A stretch of 64,000 bases of DNA from Micromonospora humi (GCF_900090105.1 NZ_FMDM01000005.1:1-64000); one strand, 5' to 3'; shown: positions 43,689-52,376, counted from the stretch's first letter. Program-made: numbers and translations. Notes: generated by a model from the letters alone, not told the origin.

Positions 43689-45458
43689 TCAAGCGACCAG
43701 CGGGCGCACGTCCCAGAGCCACACCCCGCCGACGCGGGTCGGCGTGATCCCGGTCAGCTCGGTCATCGCCCGGCGCAGCGACTCGGCCGGCCGCAGCCGG
43801 GGGTCGAGGATCACCGCGCCGGCCCGCCAGTGACGCAGGTCGTCGACGGCGGCCACCCGGTCCTGCGGGGTGATCGGCGGAACCGCGTCGGCCTGGCGCA
43901 CCGTCTCGAAGAACGTGCTGGTGGGGCGCGGCGGCGCGGTGAAGAGCGCGATCCGGCCGGCGCCCGGCCGGGTGTCCGGATAGAGGAAGTAGCCCCGGGC
44001 CAGCGGCATGTCCAGCCGCGTCTCGGCGGACCAGCGCAGCGGCACCGCGTAGGTGGTGTCGGGCAGCGGGAGCGTGACGATGCTCCGCCCGCCCGCCACG
44101 TACGGCCGCCACGCCCCGGAGGTGACGAACGCCGGGGTCGGGTCCAGGCGGGTGGCCGGCAGCGGGGTGGGCAGGATCGGGAGCAAGGCCATGGCGAGCA
44201 CGGTGCCGGCGGCGAACCGGATCTGCCCCCGGGCCGCCGGGTGCCGCCGCGCCAGCCGTCGCGCCCGGTCGGCGCCGAGCGCCAGCAGCACGCCGATGAT
44301 CGGGGTGAGCGCCAGCGACCAGCGGGTCGGCACCACCGAGTGCAGGATCGGCAGGTTCTCCAGTGCGGCCCAGGGGCCGGGCACGCCGGTGTCGCGCCCG
44401 TCGAACCGGATCTCCCGGCCGAGGGAGAAGAGGCCGAACACCACACCGACCGCGGCCAGCCCGAGCACCACCACGTTGCGGCGCAGCCACCAGACCAACG
44501 CGACCACCAGCACCACGAGCGGCCAGCCGAAGAACGCGTTCTCCTCGGTGGCGTTCTTGACCAGCGGCGCGCTGCCCCGGGCGTCGCCGGCCACCGACTC
44601 CCGGGACCACGCCAGGTAGGCGGCGAGGTCGGTGGAGTAGCCCCGGATCAGCGTGGAGAGCCCGGAGTACGCGCCGGGACCGGCGAACTGCACGTACAGC
44701 GGGTACGCGAGCAGCGCCCCGGCCACCACGGTGGCGACGGCGAGCCCGGCGGCGAAGGGCCGGGCCGCCGAGCGCAGCGCCGGCCGGCCGAGCGCGAGCG
44801 CCAGCACCACCACGCCCAGGCCGATGGCGGTCATCAGCAGGATCTCCAGGTTGAGGAACGCCTGCCAGACGATCACCAGACCGAGCAGCAGCCCGTTGCG
44901 CGCCCAGCGGCCGGGCTGCGCCAGCCGCAGTGTCCGCCAGACGATCAGCGGCACCACGAACTGGCTGACGATGTTGGGGTGGGCGTTGGCATGCGACACC
45001 ATGGCCGGCGCGAACGCGCAGAAGCCGGCGCCCAGCCAGGCCGGCCCCCGGGCGCCGACGACCACCCGGGAGAGCAGGAAATACCAGGCCGCTCCGGTGG
45101 CGGCCAGCCCGAGCGTGAGGAAAATGAGGAATGACCAGCGCGGCCCGAAGCACACCGTGACCGGCGCGAGCGGCACCGAAATGGATAATACGGAGGTATT
45201 AGCCATCAAATTGACAGCATCCGGCACATTCATCCGGTCCGAGGTGAACGGATAGGCGAAATCCGTCACGACGCGCGCACCGTGCGCCATCATCCATTCG
45301 AACTGCGCCTGATCGGTGCGATTGTCCCGTACGCCGTTCGCCGGATTTGCCCACAGTCGGGCGGTCACCCAGAACGCCAGCAGCACGAAGCTGAGCACGG
45401 CGAGGGCGTCGATCCGCCGGCCTCGCCGCGGGTCCGCGTCCAATTGCGGAGTAGTCAT
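43689..45458 (-). CDS. multi-pass membrane protein, GT-C glycosyltransferase-like
   Basis: A protein of 589 residues with about eleven hydrophobic helices up to about residue 450 and then a soluble, outside C-terminal domain. The first extracytoplasmic loop holds RTDQAQFEWMMAHGARV and YPFTSDRMNVPDAVNLM, positions where GT-C enzymes carry catalytic acidic residues. No specific family is certain. It probably moves a lipid-linked sugar across or onto the envelope. It is divergent from the methyltransferase gene and convergent with the FhuF-like gene (8-bp gap). Confidence 0.75.
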   Translation of the reverse strand: MTTPQLDADPRRGRRIDALAVLSFVLLAFWVTARLWANPANGVRDNRTDQAQFEWMMAHGARVVTDFAYPFTSDRMNVPDAVNLMANTSVLSISVPLAPVTVCFGPRWSFLIFLTLGLAATGAAWYFLLSRVVVGARGPAWLGAGFCAFAPAMVSHANAHPNIVSQFVVPLIVWRTLRLAQPGRWARNGLLLGLVIVWQAFLNLEILLMTAIGLGVVVLALALGRPALRSAARPFAAGLAVATVVAGALLAYPLYVQFAGPGAYSGLSTLIRGYSTDLAAYLAWSRESVAGDARGSAPLVKNATEENAFFGWPLVVLVVALVWWLRRNVVVLGLAAVGVVFGLFSLGREIRFDGRDTGVPGPWAALENLPILHSVVPTRWSLALTPIIGVLLALGADRARRLARRHPAARGQIRFAAGTVLAMALLPILPTPLPATRLDPTPAFVTSGAWRPYVAGGRSIVTLPLPDTTYAVPLRWSAETRLDMPLARGYFLYPDTRPGAGRIALFTAPPRPTSTFFETVRQADAVPPITPQDRVAAVDDLRHWRAGAVILDPRLRPAESLRRAMTELTGITPTRVGGVWLWDVRPLVA

Positions 45459-45620
45459 GACATTTCAGAGCGTAGTCGGAGTATGACGGCCCCGTGACAT
45501 TTTTCGAGGGCTCACGTACTATGTGCCGAGTTCGCCGACCGCCGATCACGTGCCCCACCCGACCGCAATTCGGCCACTCCGGTGCCCCGATTTTCCCGCC
45601 AGCCATCCAGATGGTTGACT

Positions 45621-45649
45621 CTGACGGTCCAGGCGCGGGTCAGTAATAT
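45621..45649 (+). promoter_or_regulatory. promoter of the methyltransferase gene
   Basis: CTGACG (45621-45626) and TAATAT (45644-45649) have a 17-bp spacer. The start site would be near 45656, ten bases before the ATG at 45666, leaving room for GAGGAA. Confidence 0.45.
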
Positions 45650-45665
45650 CGTGAGGAATCGACGC

Positions 45666-46370
45666 ATGGCAGAAATCACTGGGGATCAGCGCGTCCAGGC
45701 GGAGGTGCTCGAAGGCCTGGCCACGGCGGTCAACCACCGGCGGTGGTTCGTCGAGCTGGCCGTGCCCTACCTCGGTGACAACCCCATCGAGATCGGCAGC
45801 GGCCTGGGTGACTACGCCCTCGAGTGGGCCGAGCACATCCCCCGGATCACCGCCACCGAGGCCGACCCCGACCGGCTGGTCAAGCTCAAGGAACGGCTCA
45901 GCCAGCACCCCGGCGTCGAGGTCCGGCAGATGCTGCTGCCGCACACCGAGCGCGGTGACTACAGCGCCGCCGTGTCCTACAACGTGCTGGAGCACATCGA
46001 CGACCACGTGGGCGCGCTGCGCAGCATGCGCGACCTGGTCCGGCCCGGCGGTGCGGTGATCATCATCGTGCCGGCGTTCCAGTTCGCGATGGGCCCGGCG
46101 GACATCGCGACCGGCCACGTCCGGCGCTACACCAAGAAGACGCTGGCCGCGGCGATGACCGAGGCCGGGCTCACCGTCGAGAAGATCCACTATGCGAACG
46201 CGCTGGGCCTGATCGGCTACTTCATGGCCACCAAGGTCTTCCGGCTGATGCCGAAGGAGGGCCCGATGGTGAAGGTCTACGACACGCTGGTGCTGCCCGC
46301 CACCAAGGCCGCCGAGCAGCGCATCCGCCCCCCGTTCGGGCAGTCCGTCTTCGCCGTCGCCCGGGTGTAA
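45666..46370 (+). CDS. class I SAM-dependent methyltransferase
   Basis: A protein of 234 residues. The SAM-binding motif I is PIEIGSGLGDYA, the acidic motif II is ATEADPDR, and motif IV is AVSYNVLEHIDDH, a typical Methyltransf_11/12 pattern. The segment VRRYTKKTLAAAMTEAGL is common in sugar or lipid methyltransferases. The substrate is unknown; the neighbouring membrane and GT2 genes make a cell-envelope glycan role possible. The start at 45666 follows GAGGAA. Confidence 0.85.
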   Translation: MAEITGDQRVQAEVLEGLATAVNHRRWFVELAVPYLGDNPIEIGSGLGDYALEWAEHIPRITATEADPDRLVKLKERLSQHPGVEVRQMLLPHTERGDYSAAVSYNVLEHIDDHVGALRSMRDLVRPGGAVIIIVPAFQFAMGPADIATGHVRRYTKKTLAAAMTEAGLTVEKIHYANALGLIGYFMATKVFRLMPKEGPMVKVYDTLVLPATKAAEQRIRPPFGQSVFAVARV

Positions 46371-46452
46371 GGCGGGGGCCCCGCTTAACGCTTCCGGTAA
46401 GGCGGGGGCCCTTCTTAACACCCACCTGTTAAGCAGGGCCCCCGCCTTACAC
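46366..46452. repeat. dispersed GGGGGCCC intergenic repeat, copy B (also a terminator)
   Basis: GTGTAAGGCGGGGGCCC (46366-46382) and GGGCCCCCGCCTTACAC (46436-46452) are exact inverted copies of 17 bp. Between them lies a third AAGGCGGGGGCCCTTCTTAACA unit that pairs with TGTTAAGCAGGGCCCCCGCC. The element shares its core with 33747-33798. It fills the space between two convergent genes and its left arm includes the methyltransferase stop codon, so it can terminate both. Confidence 0.9.
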
Positions 46453-46457
46453 CGGGG

Positions 46458-46991
46458 TCAGTCCTTGAGCTGGTAGGTGGGGCGGATCACCGCCCGGGCC
46501 AGGGTGTGGAACGCGAGGTTGAAGCCGACGAAGGCCGGGCTGGCCTCCTTGCCCACGTCCAGGCGCTCCACGTCGACCGCGTGCACCGCGAAGACGTACC
46601 GGTGGGGGCGGTCCCCCGGTGGCGGCGCGGCGCCGCCGTAGCCGGTGTCGCCGTAGTCGTTACGGATGCTGAACGCACCGCCGAGGTCGGCCTCCCGCGC
46701 CGAGGTGGGCAGCTCGGTGACCGACGCGGGCACGTCCACCAGGACCCAGTGCCAGAATCCGCTGCCGGTCGGCGCGTCCGGGTCGAAGCAGGTCACCACG
46801 AAGCTCTTCGTCTCCGCCGGGAAGCCCGACCACGACAGGTGTGGCGACACGTTCTCGCCGCCGGCGCTGCCGTGCGCGTACCTGGCATCCATCGGCTCGC
46901 CGTTGTGCACGTCGTCGCTGGTCAGGTCGAACGACGGCACGGTGGGCAGCAGCTCGTACGGGTCCGGGGCGATCGGTCGTTCCAGGGTCAT
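46458..46991 (-). CDS. YbhB/YbcL-type PEBP-family protein
   Basis: A protein of 177 residues of the phosphatidylethanolamine-binding fold. Visible motifs are [31 protein letters not shown] and the [24 protein letters not shown] loop of bacterial Raf-kinase-inhibitor-like proteins. The physiological role of the family in bacteria is unclear. The ATG at 46991 follows GGAAGGA. The AlkD-like gene ends 41 bp upstream. Confidence 0.92.
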   Translation of the reverse strand: MTLERPIAPDPYELLPTVPSFDLTSDDVHNGEPMDARYAHGSAGGENVSPHLSWSGFPAETKSFVVTCFDPDAPTGSGFWHWVLVDVPASVTELPTSAREADLGGAFSIRNDYGDTGYGGAAPPPGDRPHRYVFAVHAVDVERLDVGKEASPAFVGFNLAFHTLARAVIRPTYQLKD

Positions 46992-47032
46992 CGAAACGGG
47001 TCCTTCCGGGTGCGCGAATGTTCTGCGCCCCT

Positions 47033-47710
47033 TCATACCCCGCTGTCGTGCTGCCGGCGCACCATCTCGGTGATCCAGACCGGCGCGTACGGCGACGTGC
47101 AGCCCGGCGGCGTCGGATAATCCTTCAGCACCGCCAGGCGCTCGCCGACGGCGATCGCCCGGTCACGCAGCCCGGCGTGCGCGATCCCGATCTGGGCCAG
47201 GCAGTGGTTCATCGCCCACTGGAGGCGGTCCGGCGCGTCCCGCATCTCCGCCTCGATCACGTCGAGCAGGCCGGGCAGGTCGAGCCCGTCCGGCGTGCGG
47301 GCCACCCGTTCCGTGGTCAGCGCCCAGCCGGCGCTCGCGACCACCGGGTCCGGGTCGGCGAGCCAGGCCACCCGCAGCGGTTCGGCGTGCGGGCTCTTCT
47401 TCACCACGTAGCTGACCAGCCAGTCGTGCACCTTGGGCGTGCGGGCCTCGCGCAGCATCGCGTCCAGCTCGTCCGCCGCGTACGCCTTGGGCCGGCAGAC
47501 CAGCAGCGCCAGCAGCCGCGCCGCGCTGTCGCCGGTCGCCCACAGCTCCCGGGCCAGCTCATGCTGCGTCTTCAGCCGCTTCGCGATCGCGCGCAGGCCG
47601 CCCAGGTTGACCCCGTGGTCGTCGCCGTGCCGCTCGTTGACCGCGCGGGTCCTCGGGTCGTCGAGCGCGGCCAGCTCGGCCGTCAGCTCGGCCACCGACG
47701 CGTCCGTCAC
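47033..47710 (-). CDS. AlkD-like DNA alkylation repair protein
   Basis: A protein of 225 residues, all helical, with repeat-like segments [22 protein letters not shown] and [20 protein letters not shown] and the ending of DNA-alkylation-repair HEAT-like enzymes. It probably excises alkylated bases, but several relatives lack proven activity. The GTG at 47710 has GGAGG nine bases upstream; a longer frame would begin inside the tRNA-Ser gene. Confidence 0.75.
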   Translation of the reverse strand: MTDASVAELTAELAALDDPRTRAVNERHGDDHGVNLGGLRAIAKRLKTQHELARELWATGDSAARLLALLVCRPKAYAADELDAMLREARTPKVHDWLVSYVVKKSPHAEPLRVAWLADPDPVVASAGWALTTERVARTPDGLDLPGLLDVIEAEMRDAPDRLQWAMNHCLAQIGIAHAGLRDRAIAVGERLAVLKDYPTPPGCTSPYAPVWITEMVRRQHDSGV

Positions 47711-47733
47711 CTGGGCCTCCCCGGCGTTGCGGG

Positions 47734-47820
47734 CGGAGGGTGTGGGATTCGAACCCACGAAGACATCGCTGCCTTACCGGTTTTCAAGACCAGCGCCATC
47801 GGCCACTAGGCGAACCCTCC
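47734..47820 (-). tRNA. tRNA-Ser (anticodon TGA)
   Basis: An 87-nt class II tRNA. Acceptor GGAGGGT pairs with ACCCTCC, the anticodon stem CTGGT/ACCGG encloses loop CTTGAAA (anticodon TGA), the variable arm is long and T-arm GGTTCGAATCC is present. Discriminator G; CCA not encoded. Confidence 0.97.
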
Positions 47821-47892
47821 CGACGCGCTCCCCGACGGGGAACCCGACCGCGCATAGTCTGCCACGAACACGCGATCGGGTAAGACTGAGCC

Positions 47893-48867
47893 ATGCGCGC
47901 GATCACGATCACGGAACCCGGCGGACCCGAGGCACTCGTCTGGGCGGAGGTCCCCGACCCCGAGCCCGGCCCCGGCGAGGTGGTCGTCGAGGTGGCCGCC
48001 AGCGCGGTCAACCGGGCCGACCTGCTGCAACGGCAGGGCCACTATCCGCCACCGCCGGGCGCGCCCGCGTACCCCGGGTTGGAGTGCTCGGGGACGGTCC
48101 GCGCGCTCGGCGCGGGCGTGACCGGCTGGTCGGTGGGCCAGGAGGTCTGCGCGCTGCTGGCCGGCGGCGGCTACGCCGAGCAGGTCGCCGTGCCGGCCGG
48201 GCAGTTGCTGCCGGTGCCGGCCGGGGTGGACCTGGTGGACGCCGCCGCACTGCCGGAGGTGGCGTGCACGGTCTGGTCCAACGTGGTGGACCTGGCCCGG
48301 CTGGCCGAGGGGGACACGCTGCTGGTGCACGGCGGCGGCAGCGGCATCGGCACGTTCGCGATCCAGCTCGGGGTGGCGCTGGGCGCGACCGTGGTGGTCA
48401 CCGCGCGCGGGGCCAAGCACGAGCGGCTGCGCGAGCTGGGCGCCGCGCACGCGATCGACTACCGGGAGCAGGACTTCGTCGAGGAGGTGCGCCGGGTGAC
48501 CGACGGGCGCGGCGCGGACGTGATCCTCGACATCATGGGCGCGTCCTACCTGCCCCGGAACGTGGCGGCGCTGGCCACCGGCGGCCGGCTCGTGGTGATC
48601 GGCATGCAGGGTGGCCGCAAGGGCGAACTCGACCTCGGGACGCTGCTGGCGAAGCGCGCCTCGGTGCACGCGACGGCGCTGCGGTCCCGCCCGGTCGACG
48701 AGAAGGCGGCGATCACCCGGGGGGTGCGCGAGCAGGTGTGGCCGCTGGTGGCGGCCGGCAGGGTCCGGCCGGTGGTGCACGCGCGGGTGGACATGGCGGA
48801 CGCCGCCGACGCGCACCGGCTGGTGGAGACCAACGACCATCTGGGCAAGGTGCTGCTGGTGCGGTGA
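47893..48867 (+). CDS. NAD(P)H-quinone oxidoreductase, PIG3 type
   Basis: A zinc-free medium-chain reductase of 324 residues. It begins MRAITITEPGGPEAL, with AVNRADLLQRQGHYPPPPGAP and YPGLECSG, all marks of the PIG3 family. The nucleotide site is HGGGSGIGTFAIQL. It reduces quinones with NADPH and protects against redox-cycling compounds. It converges on soxR with a 4-bp gap, a fitting neighbour for a redox regulator. Confidence 0.92.
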   Translation: MRAITITEPGGPEALVWAEVPDPEPGPGEVVVEVAASAVNRADLLQRQGHYPPPPGAPAYPGLECSGTVRALGAGVTGWSVGQEVCALLAGGGYAEQVAVPAGQLLPVPAGVDLVDAAALPEVACTVWSNVVDLARLAEGDTLLVHGGGSGIGTFAIQLGVALGATVVVTARGAKHERLRELGAAHAIDYREQDFVEEVRRVTDGRGADVILDIMGASYLPRNVAALATGGRLVVIGMQGGRKGELDLGTLLAKRASVHATALRSRPVDEKAAITRGVREQVWPLVAAGRVRPVVHARVDMADAADAHRLVETNDHLGKVLLVR

Positions 48868-48871
48868 CGCC

Positions 48872-49315
48872 TCAGTCGCGGGGGAGCACCAGGCGCGCGC
48901 CGGGGCCCTCGGCGGCCAGCGAGTCGCCGGGGTTGTAGAGCGTGCAGCGCTGCAAGGACAGGCAGCCGCAGCCGATGCAGCCGTCCAGGTCGTCGCGGAG
49001 CTTGCCGAGCAGTCGGATCCGCTCGTCCAGCCGGTCCCGCCAGGCCCGGGAGAGCGCGGCCCAGTCCTCCGGGGTCGGCGTGCGCCCGGCGGGCAGTGAG
49101 TCGAGCGCCTCCCGGATCTCGTCCAAGGACACGCCGACCTGCTGGGAGATCCGGACGAAGGCGACCCGGCGCAGCTCGGTGCGGGCGTAGCGGCGCTGGT
49201 TGCCGCCGGTGCGGGCGGCGGAGATCAGTCCGAGCCGCTCGTAGTAGCGCAGCGCGGAGGGGGCCACGCCGCTGCGGTCGGCGAGCTGGCCGATGGTGAG
49301 GGTTGCCTCGTGCAT
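48872..49315 (-). CDS. soxR: redox-sensing transcriptional activator SoxR
   Basis: A MerR-family protein of 147 residues. The helix-turn-helix LTIGQLADRSGVAPSALRYYERLGL is followed by a dimerisation helix and the [2Fe-2S] cysteine set CIGCGCLSLQRC (CX2CXCX5C). It senses redox-active drugs and activates target promoters. The ATG at 49315 fits the family start. A SoxR-box-like dyad lies in the 46-bp gap before the divergent transketolase gene. Confidence 0.95.
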   Translation of the reverse strand: MHEATLTIGQLADRSGVAPSALRYYERLGLISAARTGGNQRRYARTELRRVAFVRISQQVGVSLDEIREALDSLPAGRTPTPEDWAALSRAWRDRLDERIRLLGKLRDDLDGCIGCGCLSLQRCTLYNPGDSLAAEGPGARLVLPRD

Positions 49316-49328
49316 CACACGACCTTGA

Positions 49329-49346
49329 GGTGAAGTTCGCTTGAGG
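49329..49346. promoter_or_regulatory. SoxR-box-like dyad
   Basis: CCTCAAGCGAACTTCACC (minus strand) matches the 18-bp SoxR box CCTCAAGTTAACTTGAGG in 13 positions, with one arm perfect. It occupies the short gap between soxR and the transketolase genes, so SoxR may control itself or them. Confidence 0.5.
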
Positions 49347-49361
49347 TTCGAGGCTATCGGC

Positions 49362-50045
49362 ATGACGACGACCACCGCCACCGAACTGGCCGCGCTGCTG
49401 GACCGGGTGCGCGCCGGCCGCGACTTCGGCGCGAACGTGTACTCGACGCTCGACGTGCTCCAGGTCCTCTACGACCGGGTGCTGCGGGTCACCCCGGCGA
49501 CCGTGGACGATCCGGACCGGGACCGGTTCCTGCTCTCCAAGGGCCACGCGGTCGCCGGCTACTACGCGCTGCTCGCCGCCCGTGGCTTCATCCCGGTCGA
49601 CTGGCTGGACGACCAGGGCGGTCCGGGGAGCCGGCTCGGCGACCACCCGGACCGGCTGCTCGTGCCGGGCGTCGAGATCGGCTCCGGGTCGCTCGGCCAC
49701 GGCCTCGGGCTGGGCGTGGGCACCGCACTCGGCCTGCGGGCCCAGGGCCGCGCCGACCCCCGGGTGTACGTGCTCCTCGGCGACGCGGAACTGGACGAGG
49801 GATCCAACCACGAGGCGATCGCGTACGCGGGCGCGACCGGGCTGGGCAACCTGACCGCGATCGTGGTGGACAACGGTTCCGCCACGCACGGCTGGCCGGG
49901 CGGCGCGGCGAGCCGGTTCACCGTCAACGGGTGGACCGCCGACACCGTCGACGGCCGCGACCACGACGCCCTGCACACCGCCCTCACCGGGCACGACCAC
50001 CACCGGCCGCACGTCGTCGTCGCGGCCGTCGCCGACGGGGAGTGA
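49362..50045 (+). CDS. transketolase-like protein, N-terminal (TPP-binding) subunit
   Basis: A protein of 227 residues equal to the first third of a transketolase. It has FLLSKGHAVAGYYALL, the substrate-side GSLGHGLGLGVGTALGL and the thiamine-diphosphate motif GDAELDEGSNHEA...N. Split transketolases of this type transfer two-carbon units in pentose metabolism or in natural-product and amino-shikimate pathways. The C-terminal subunit starts 4 bp after its stop, so the pair forms one enzyme. Confidence 0.88.
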   Translation: MTTTTATELAALLDRVRAGRDFGANVYSTLDVLQVLYDRVLRVTPATVDDPDRDRFLLSKGHAVAGYYALLAARGFIPVDWLDDQGGPGSRLGDHPDRLLVPGVEIGSGSLGHGLGLGVGTALGLRAQGRADPRVYVLLGDAELDEGSNHEAIAYAGATGLGNLTAIVVDNGSATHGWPGGAASRFTVNGWTADTVDGRDHDALHTALTGHDHHRPHVVVAAVADGE

Positions 50046-50049
50046 CGCC

Positions 50050-50937
50050 ATGACCATGCGGGACAGGTTCGTGACCAGCGCCGGCGAGGTGCTGGCGGAT
50101 CCCCGGAGCGTGATCGTGCTGGCGGACATCTCCGCGGACGCGTTCGCCCCGGCCGCCGCCCGCCACCCGGACCGGGTGGTCAACGTCGGGATCCGGGAGC
50201 AACTCATGATCGGTGTGGCCGGCGGGCTGGCGTTGACCGGGCAGCGGCCGATCGTGCACAGCTACGCCCCGTTCCTCGTCGAACGGGCGTACGAGCAGAT
50301 CAAGCTGGACCTCGGCCACCAGGGCGTCGGCGCGGTGCTGGTCGGCATCGGCGCCTCGTACGACCGGGCGTCGGCCGGTCGCACCCACCTGGCCCCCGCC
50401 GACGTGGCCCTGCTCGACACGCTCGACGGGTGGACCGTGCACGTGCCGGGTCACCCCGACGAGGTGCGACCGCTGCTGCGCGACGTGGTGTGCGGCACCG
50501 GCTCGGCCTACCTGCGGCTGTCCACCCGGAGCAACGCGGAGGCGTACCCGGAGGCCGGTGACCTGCGGGTGGTGCGCGACGCCGGGCCGGGCGCACCGCT
50601 GCTGGTGGCGGTCGGGCCGGTGCTGGACGCGGCGCTGGCCGCGGTGGCCGACCGGCCGGTGACGGTGGCGTTCACCCACCGGCCGCGGCCGTTCGACACC
50701 GCCGGGCTGCGGGCGCTGGCCGGGACCGAGGTGATCCTGGTCGAGCCGTACCTGGCCGGCACCTCGACCCGGGTGGTGGCCGAGGCGCTGGCCGACCGGC
50801 CGCACCGGCTGCTCGCGCTCGGCGTGGGCCGGGCGGAACTGCGCCGCTACGGCGGCCCCGAGGACCATGACCGCTGGCACGGGTTGGACGCGGCCGGGCT
50901 GCGCCGCTCGGTCGACGCTTTCCTCGACCCGGCCTGA
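50050..50937 (+). CDS. transketolase-like protein, C-terminal subunit
   Basis: A protein of 295 residues that complements the preceding gene. It contains the pyrimidine-binding domain with RVVNVGIREQLMIGVAGGLALTG, including the conserved Glu that activates thiamine diphosphate, and a C-terminal transketolase domain. It resembles DXS/split-transketolase beta subunits. The GDP-type and pentose specificity cannot be told. A terminator follows at 50950. Confidence 0.9.
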   Translation: MTMRDRFVTSAGEVLADPRSVIVLADISADAFAPAAARHPDRVVNVGIREQLMIGVAGGLALTGQRPIVHSYAPFLVERAYEQIKLDLGHQGVGAVLVGIGASYDRASAGRTHLAPADVALLDTLDGWTVHVPGHPDEVRPLLRDVVCGTGSAYLRLSTRSNAEAYPEAGDLRVVRDAGPGAPLLVAVGPVLDAALAAVADRPVTVAFTHRPRPFDTAGLRALAGTEVILVEPYLAGTSTRVVAEALADRPHRLLALGVGRAELRRYGGPEDHDRWHGLDAAGLRRSVDAFLDPA

Positions 50938-50949
50938 CCGGAGGCGACG

Positions 50950-50986
50950 GGACCCCGCGACCCGGCCGGTGCCGGGTGCGGGGTCC
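50950..50986. terminator. bidirectional terminator after the transketolase genes
   Basis: GGACCCCGC and GCGGGGTCC form an outer 9-bp stem, with an inner ACCCGG/CCGGGT stem after a single bulged base. It sits between convergent genes. Confidence 0.75.
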
Positions 50987-51001
50987 TCGGGTCGTGCAGG
51001 G

Positions 51002-51709
51002 TCAGCGCGCGGCGGCACCGACCGGGCGGCGCCGGGTGCGCTCGCGGGCCAGGATCCAGATCGCCTCGACGCCGTCCTTCCAGGTGATCTTCTTGCCCTC
51101 CTCGCGGCCCCGGGCCCGGTAGCTGATCGGCACCTCGTAGGGGCGGATGCGCTGGCGCAGCAGCTTGCCGGTGACCTCGGCCTCCATGCCGAAGCCCCGC
51201 GACCGCACCTGGAGCGAGCGGTAGAGCTCCAGCGGCATCAGCTTGAAGCAGGTCTCCAGGTCGCCGATGTAGGAGTTGTAGAGCACGTTGGCCGCCAGCG
51301 TGACGCCCTTGTTGCCCACCACGTACCAGAAGCTGTAGGAGCTGTGGCTGCCGAAGGTGCGATTGCCGTAGACCACCGTGGCCCGGCCGTCGAGCACCGG
51401 CTCCAGCAGGCGCGGAATGTCCTGCGGGTCGTATTCGAGGTCGGCGTCGAGGATGACCATGTATTCACCCTCGGCGTTGTCGACGGCGGTCTTGATGGCC
51501 GCGCCCTTGCCGGCGTTGCGCTGGTGGGTGATCACCCGAAGGCGGGCGTCGTCGACCCGGCCGAGCACCTCACCGGTGCCGTCGCGGCTGCCGTCGTCCA
51601 CCACGACCAGCTCGATCTCGCACGGGTAGTCGACCGCCAGTGCCTGCTTGAGCGCGTCCGCGACACGATCTTCCTCGTTGTAGACCGGCATGAGGATCGA
51701 GAGCTTCAC
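51002..51709 (-). CDS. family 2 glycosyltransferase (dolichol-phosphate-mannose-synthase-like)
   Basis: A protein of 235 residues with the GT-A fold. It starts MKLSILMPVYNEEDRV, then VVVDDGSRDGT, the metal-binding DAD motif in MVILDADLEYDP, and RNAGKGAAIKTAV. The SYRARGREEGKKITWKDG ending is typical of polyprenyl-phosphate sugar synthases without membrane anchors. It probably makes a lipid-linked mannose or glucose donor for GT-C enzymes such as the one at 43689. Confidence 0.9.
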   Translation of the reverse strand: MKLSILMPVYNEEDRVADALKQALAVDYPCEIELVVVDDGSRDGTGEVLGRVDDARLRVITHQRNAGKGAAIKTAVDNAEGEYMVILDADLEYDPQDIPRLLEPVLDGRATVVYGNRTFGSHSSYSFWYVVGNKGVTLAANVLYNSYIGDLETCFKLMPLELYRSLQVRSRGFGMEAEVTGKLLRQRIRPYEVPISYRARGREEGKKITWKDGVEAIWILARERTRRRPVGAAAR

Positions 51710-51788
51710 GGGTTCTCCACGGAGGCGATGGCAGGTCGGGGCATAGCGTAGCCTGGCAGATCCGGCAGGTCATGACGGCCCGTCCACC

Positions 51789-52376
51789 TTACTGCTGCTT
51801 GCGGGGCACCACGACGAGCCGGGCGATCCCCTGGTCGCCGTCCTTGGCGCCCGCCACGCCGACCGTGGTGCCGACCTTCACGTCGGTCGCCCGGAGCGTG
51901 GCGCGCCGCTCGACCACCCGCAGCTTCTCGTCGAACGTCCAGGTCATGGTGAACCCGTCGGTGGACTTGACGGTCATCGACTTCGCGTCGACCGCGGTGA
52001 CCTGCCCGCGTTGGACCGCGACCGTCCTCGTCCCGTTCTCCTTGGTCTGCACCACCACCTCGCCGTGCAGCGTGTTCCGGCGCAGCAGCACCCGGGCCCG
52101 GTGCCGGGCCCGGTCGCCCTTGCGTTCGCCGGCCTGCGGGCCCGGCGTGCCGGAGACAGACGGGGCGGGCGCGGCGACCGGGTCGACGTCGAGGTCTTCG
52201 GCGTCGACGCCGAGCGCGGCGAGGGCCTGCCCGTCCACGCCCATCGCGGCGGCCACCTCGACCGCGCTCTCCCGGGCCTGGTCCGTGCCGACCTGTGCCG
52301 CCCCGCACCCGGCGAGGCCGAGCGCCGCGGCGGCGAGCAGTGCGGTGGCGCCGGTGACGATCCGCTGACGTGTCAC
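51789..52376 (-). CDS. lipoprotein with a DUF5666-like domain
   Basis: A protein of 195 residues. The signal peptide ends with lipobox LAGC (Cys at about 24). The C-terminal half is a beta-rich domain (TVAVQRGQVTAVDAKSMTVKS and then TLRATDVKVGTTVGVAGAK), similar to DUF5666 OB-like domains. The function is unknown. It lies upstream-adjacent in orientation to a kinase/regulator pair and may be in the same transcript, 57 bp after the kinase stop. Confidence 0.75.
   Translation of the reverse strand: MTRQRIVTGATALLAAAALGLAGCGAAQVGTDQARESAVEVAAAMGVDGQALAALGVDAEDLDVDPVAAPAPSVSGTPGPQAGERKGDRARHRARVLLRRNTLHGEVVVQTKENGTRTVAVQRGQVTAVDAKSMTVKSTDGFTMTWTFDEKLRVVERRATLRATDVKVGTTVGVAGAKDGDQGIARLVVVPRKQQ

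Noticed and set aside
45459..45665. The upstream extension of the methyltransferase from 45582.
   Set aside because: It would lie across the promoter CTGACG-17-TAATAT, and the ATG at 45666 has GAGGAA at proper distance and fits the family start.
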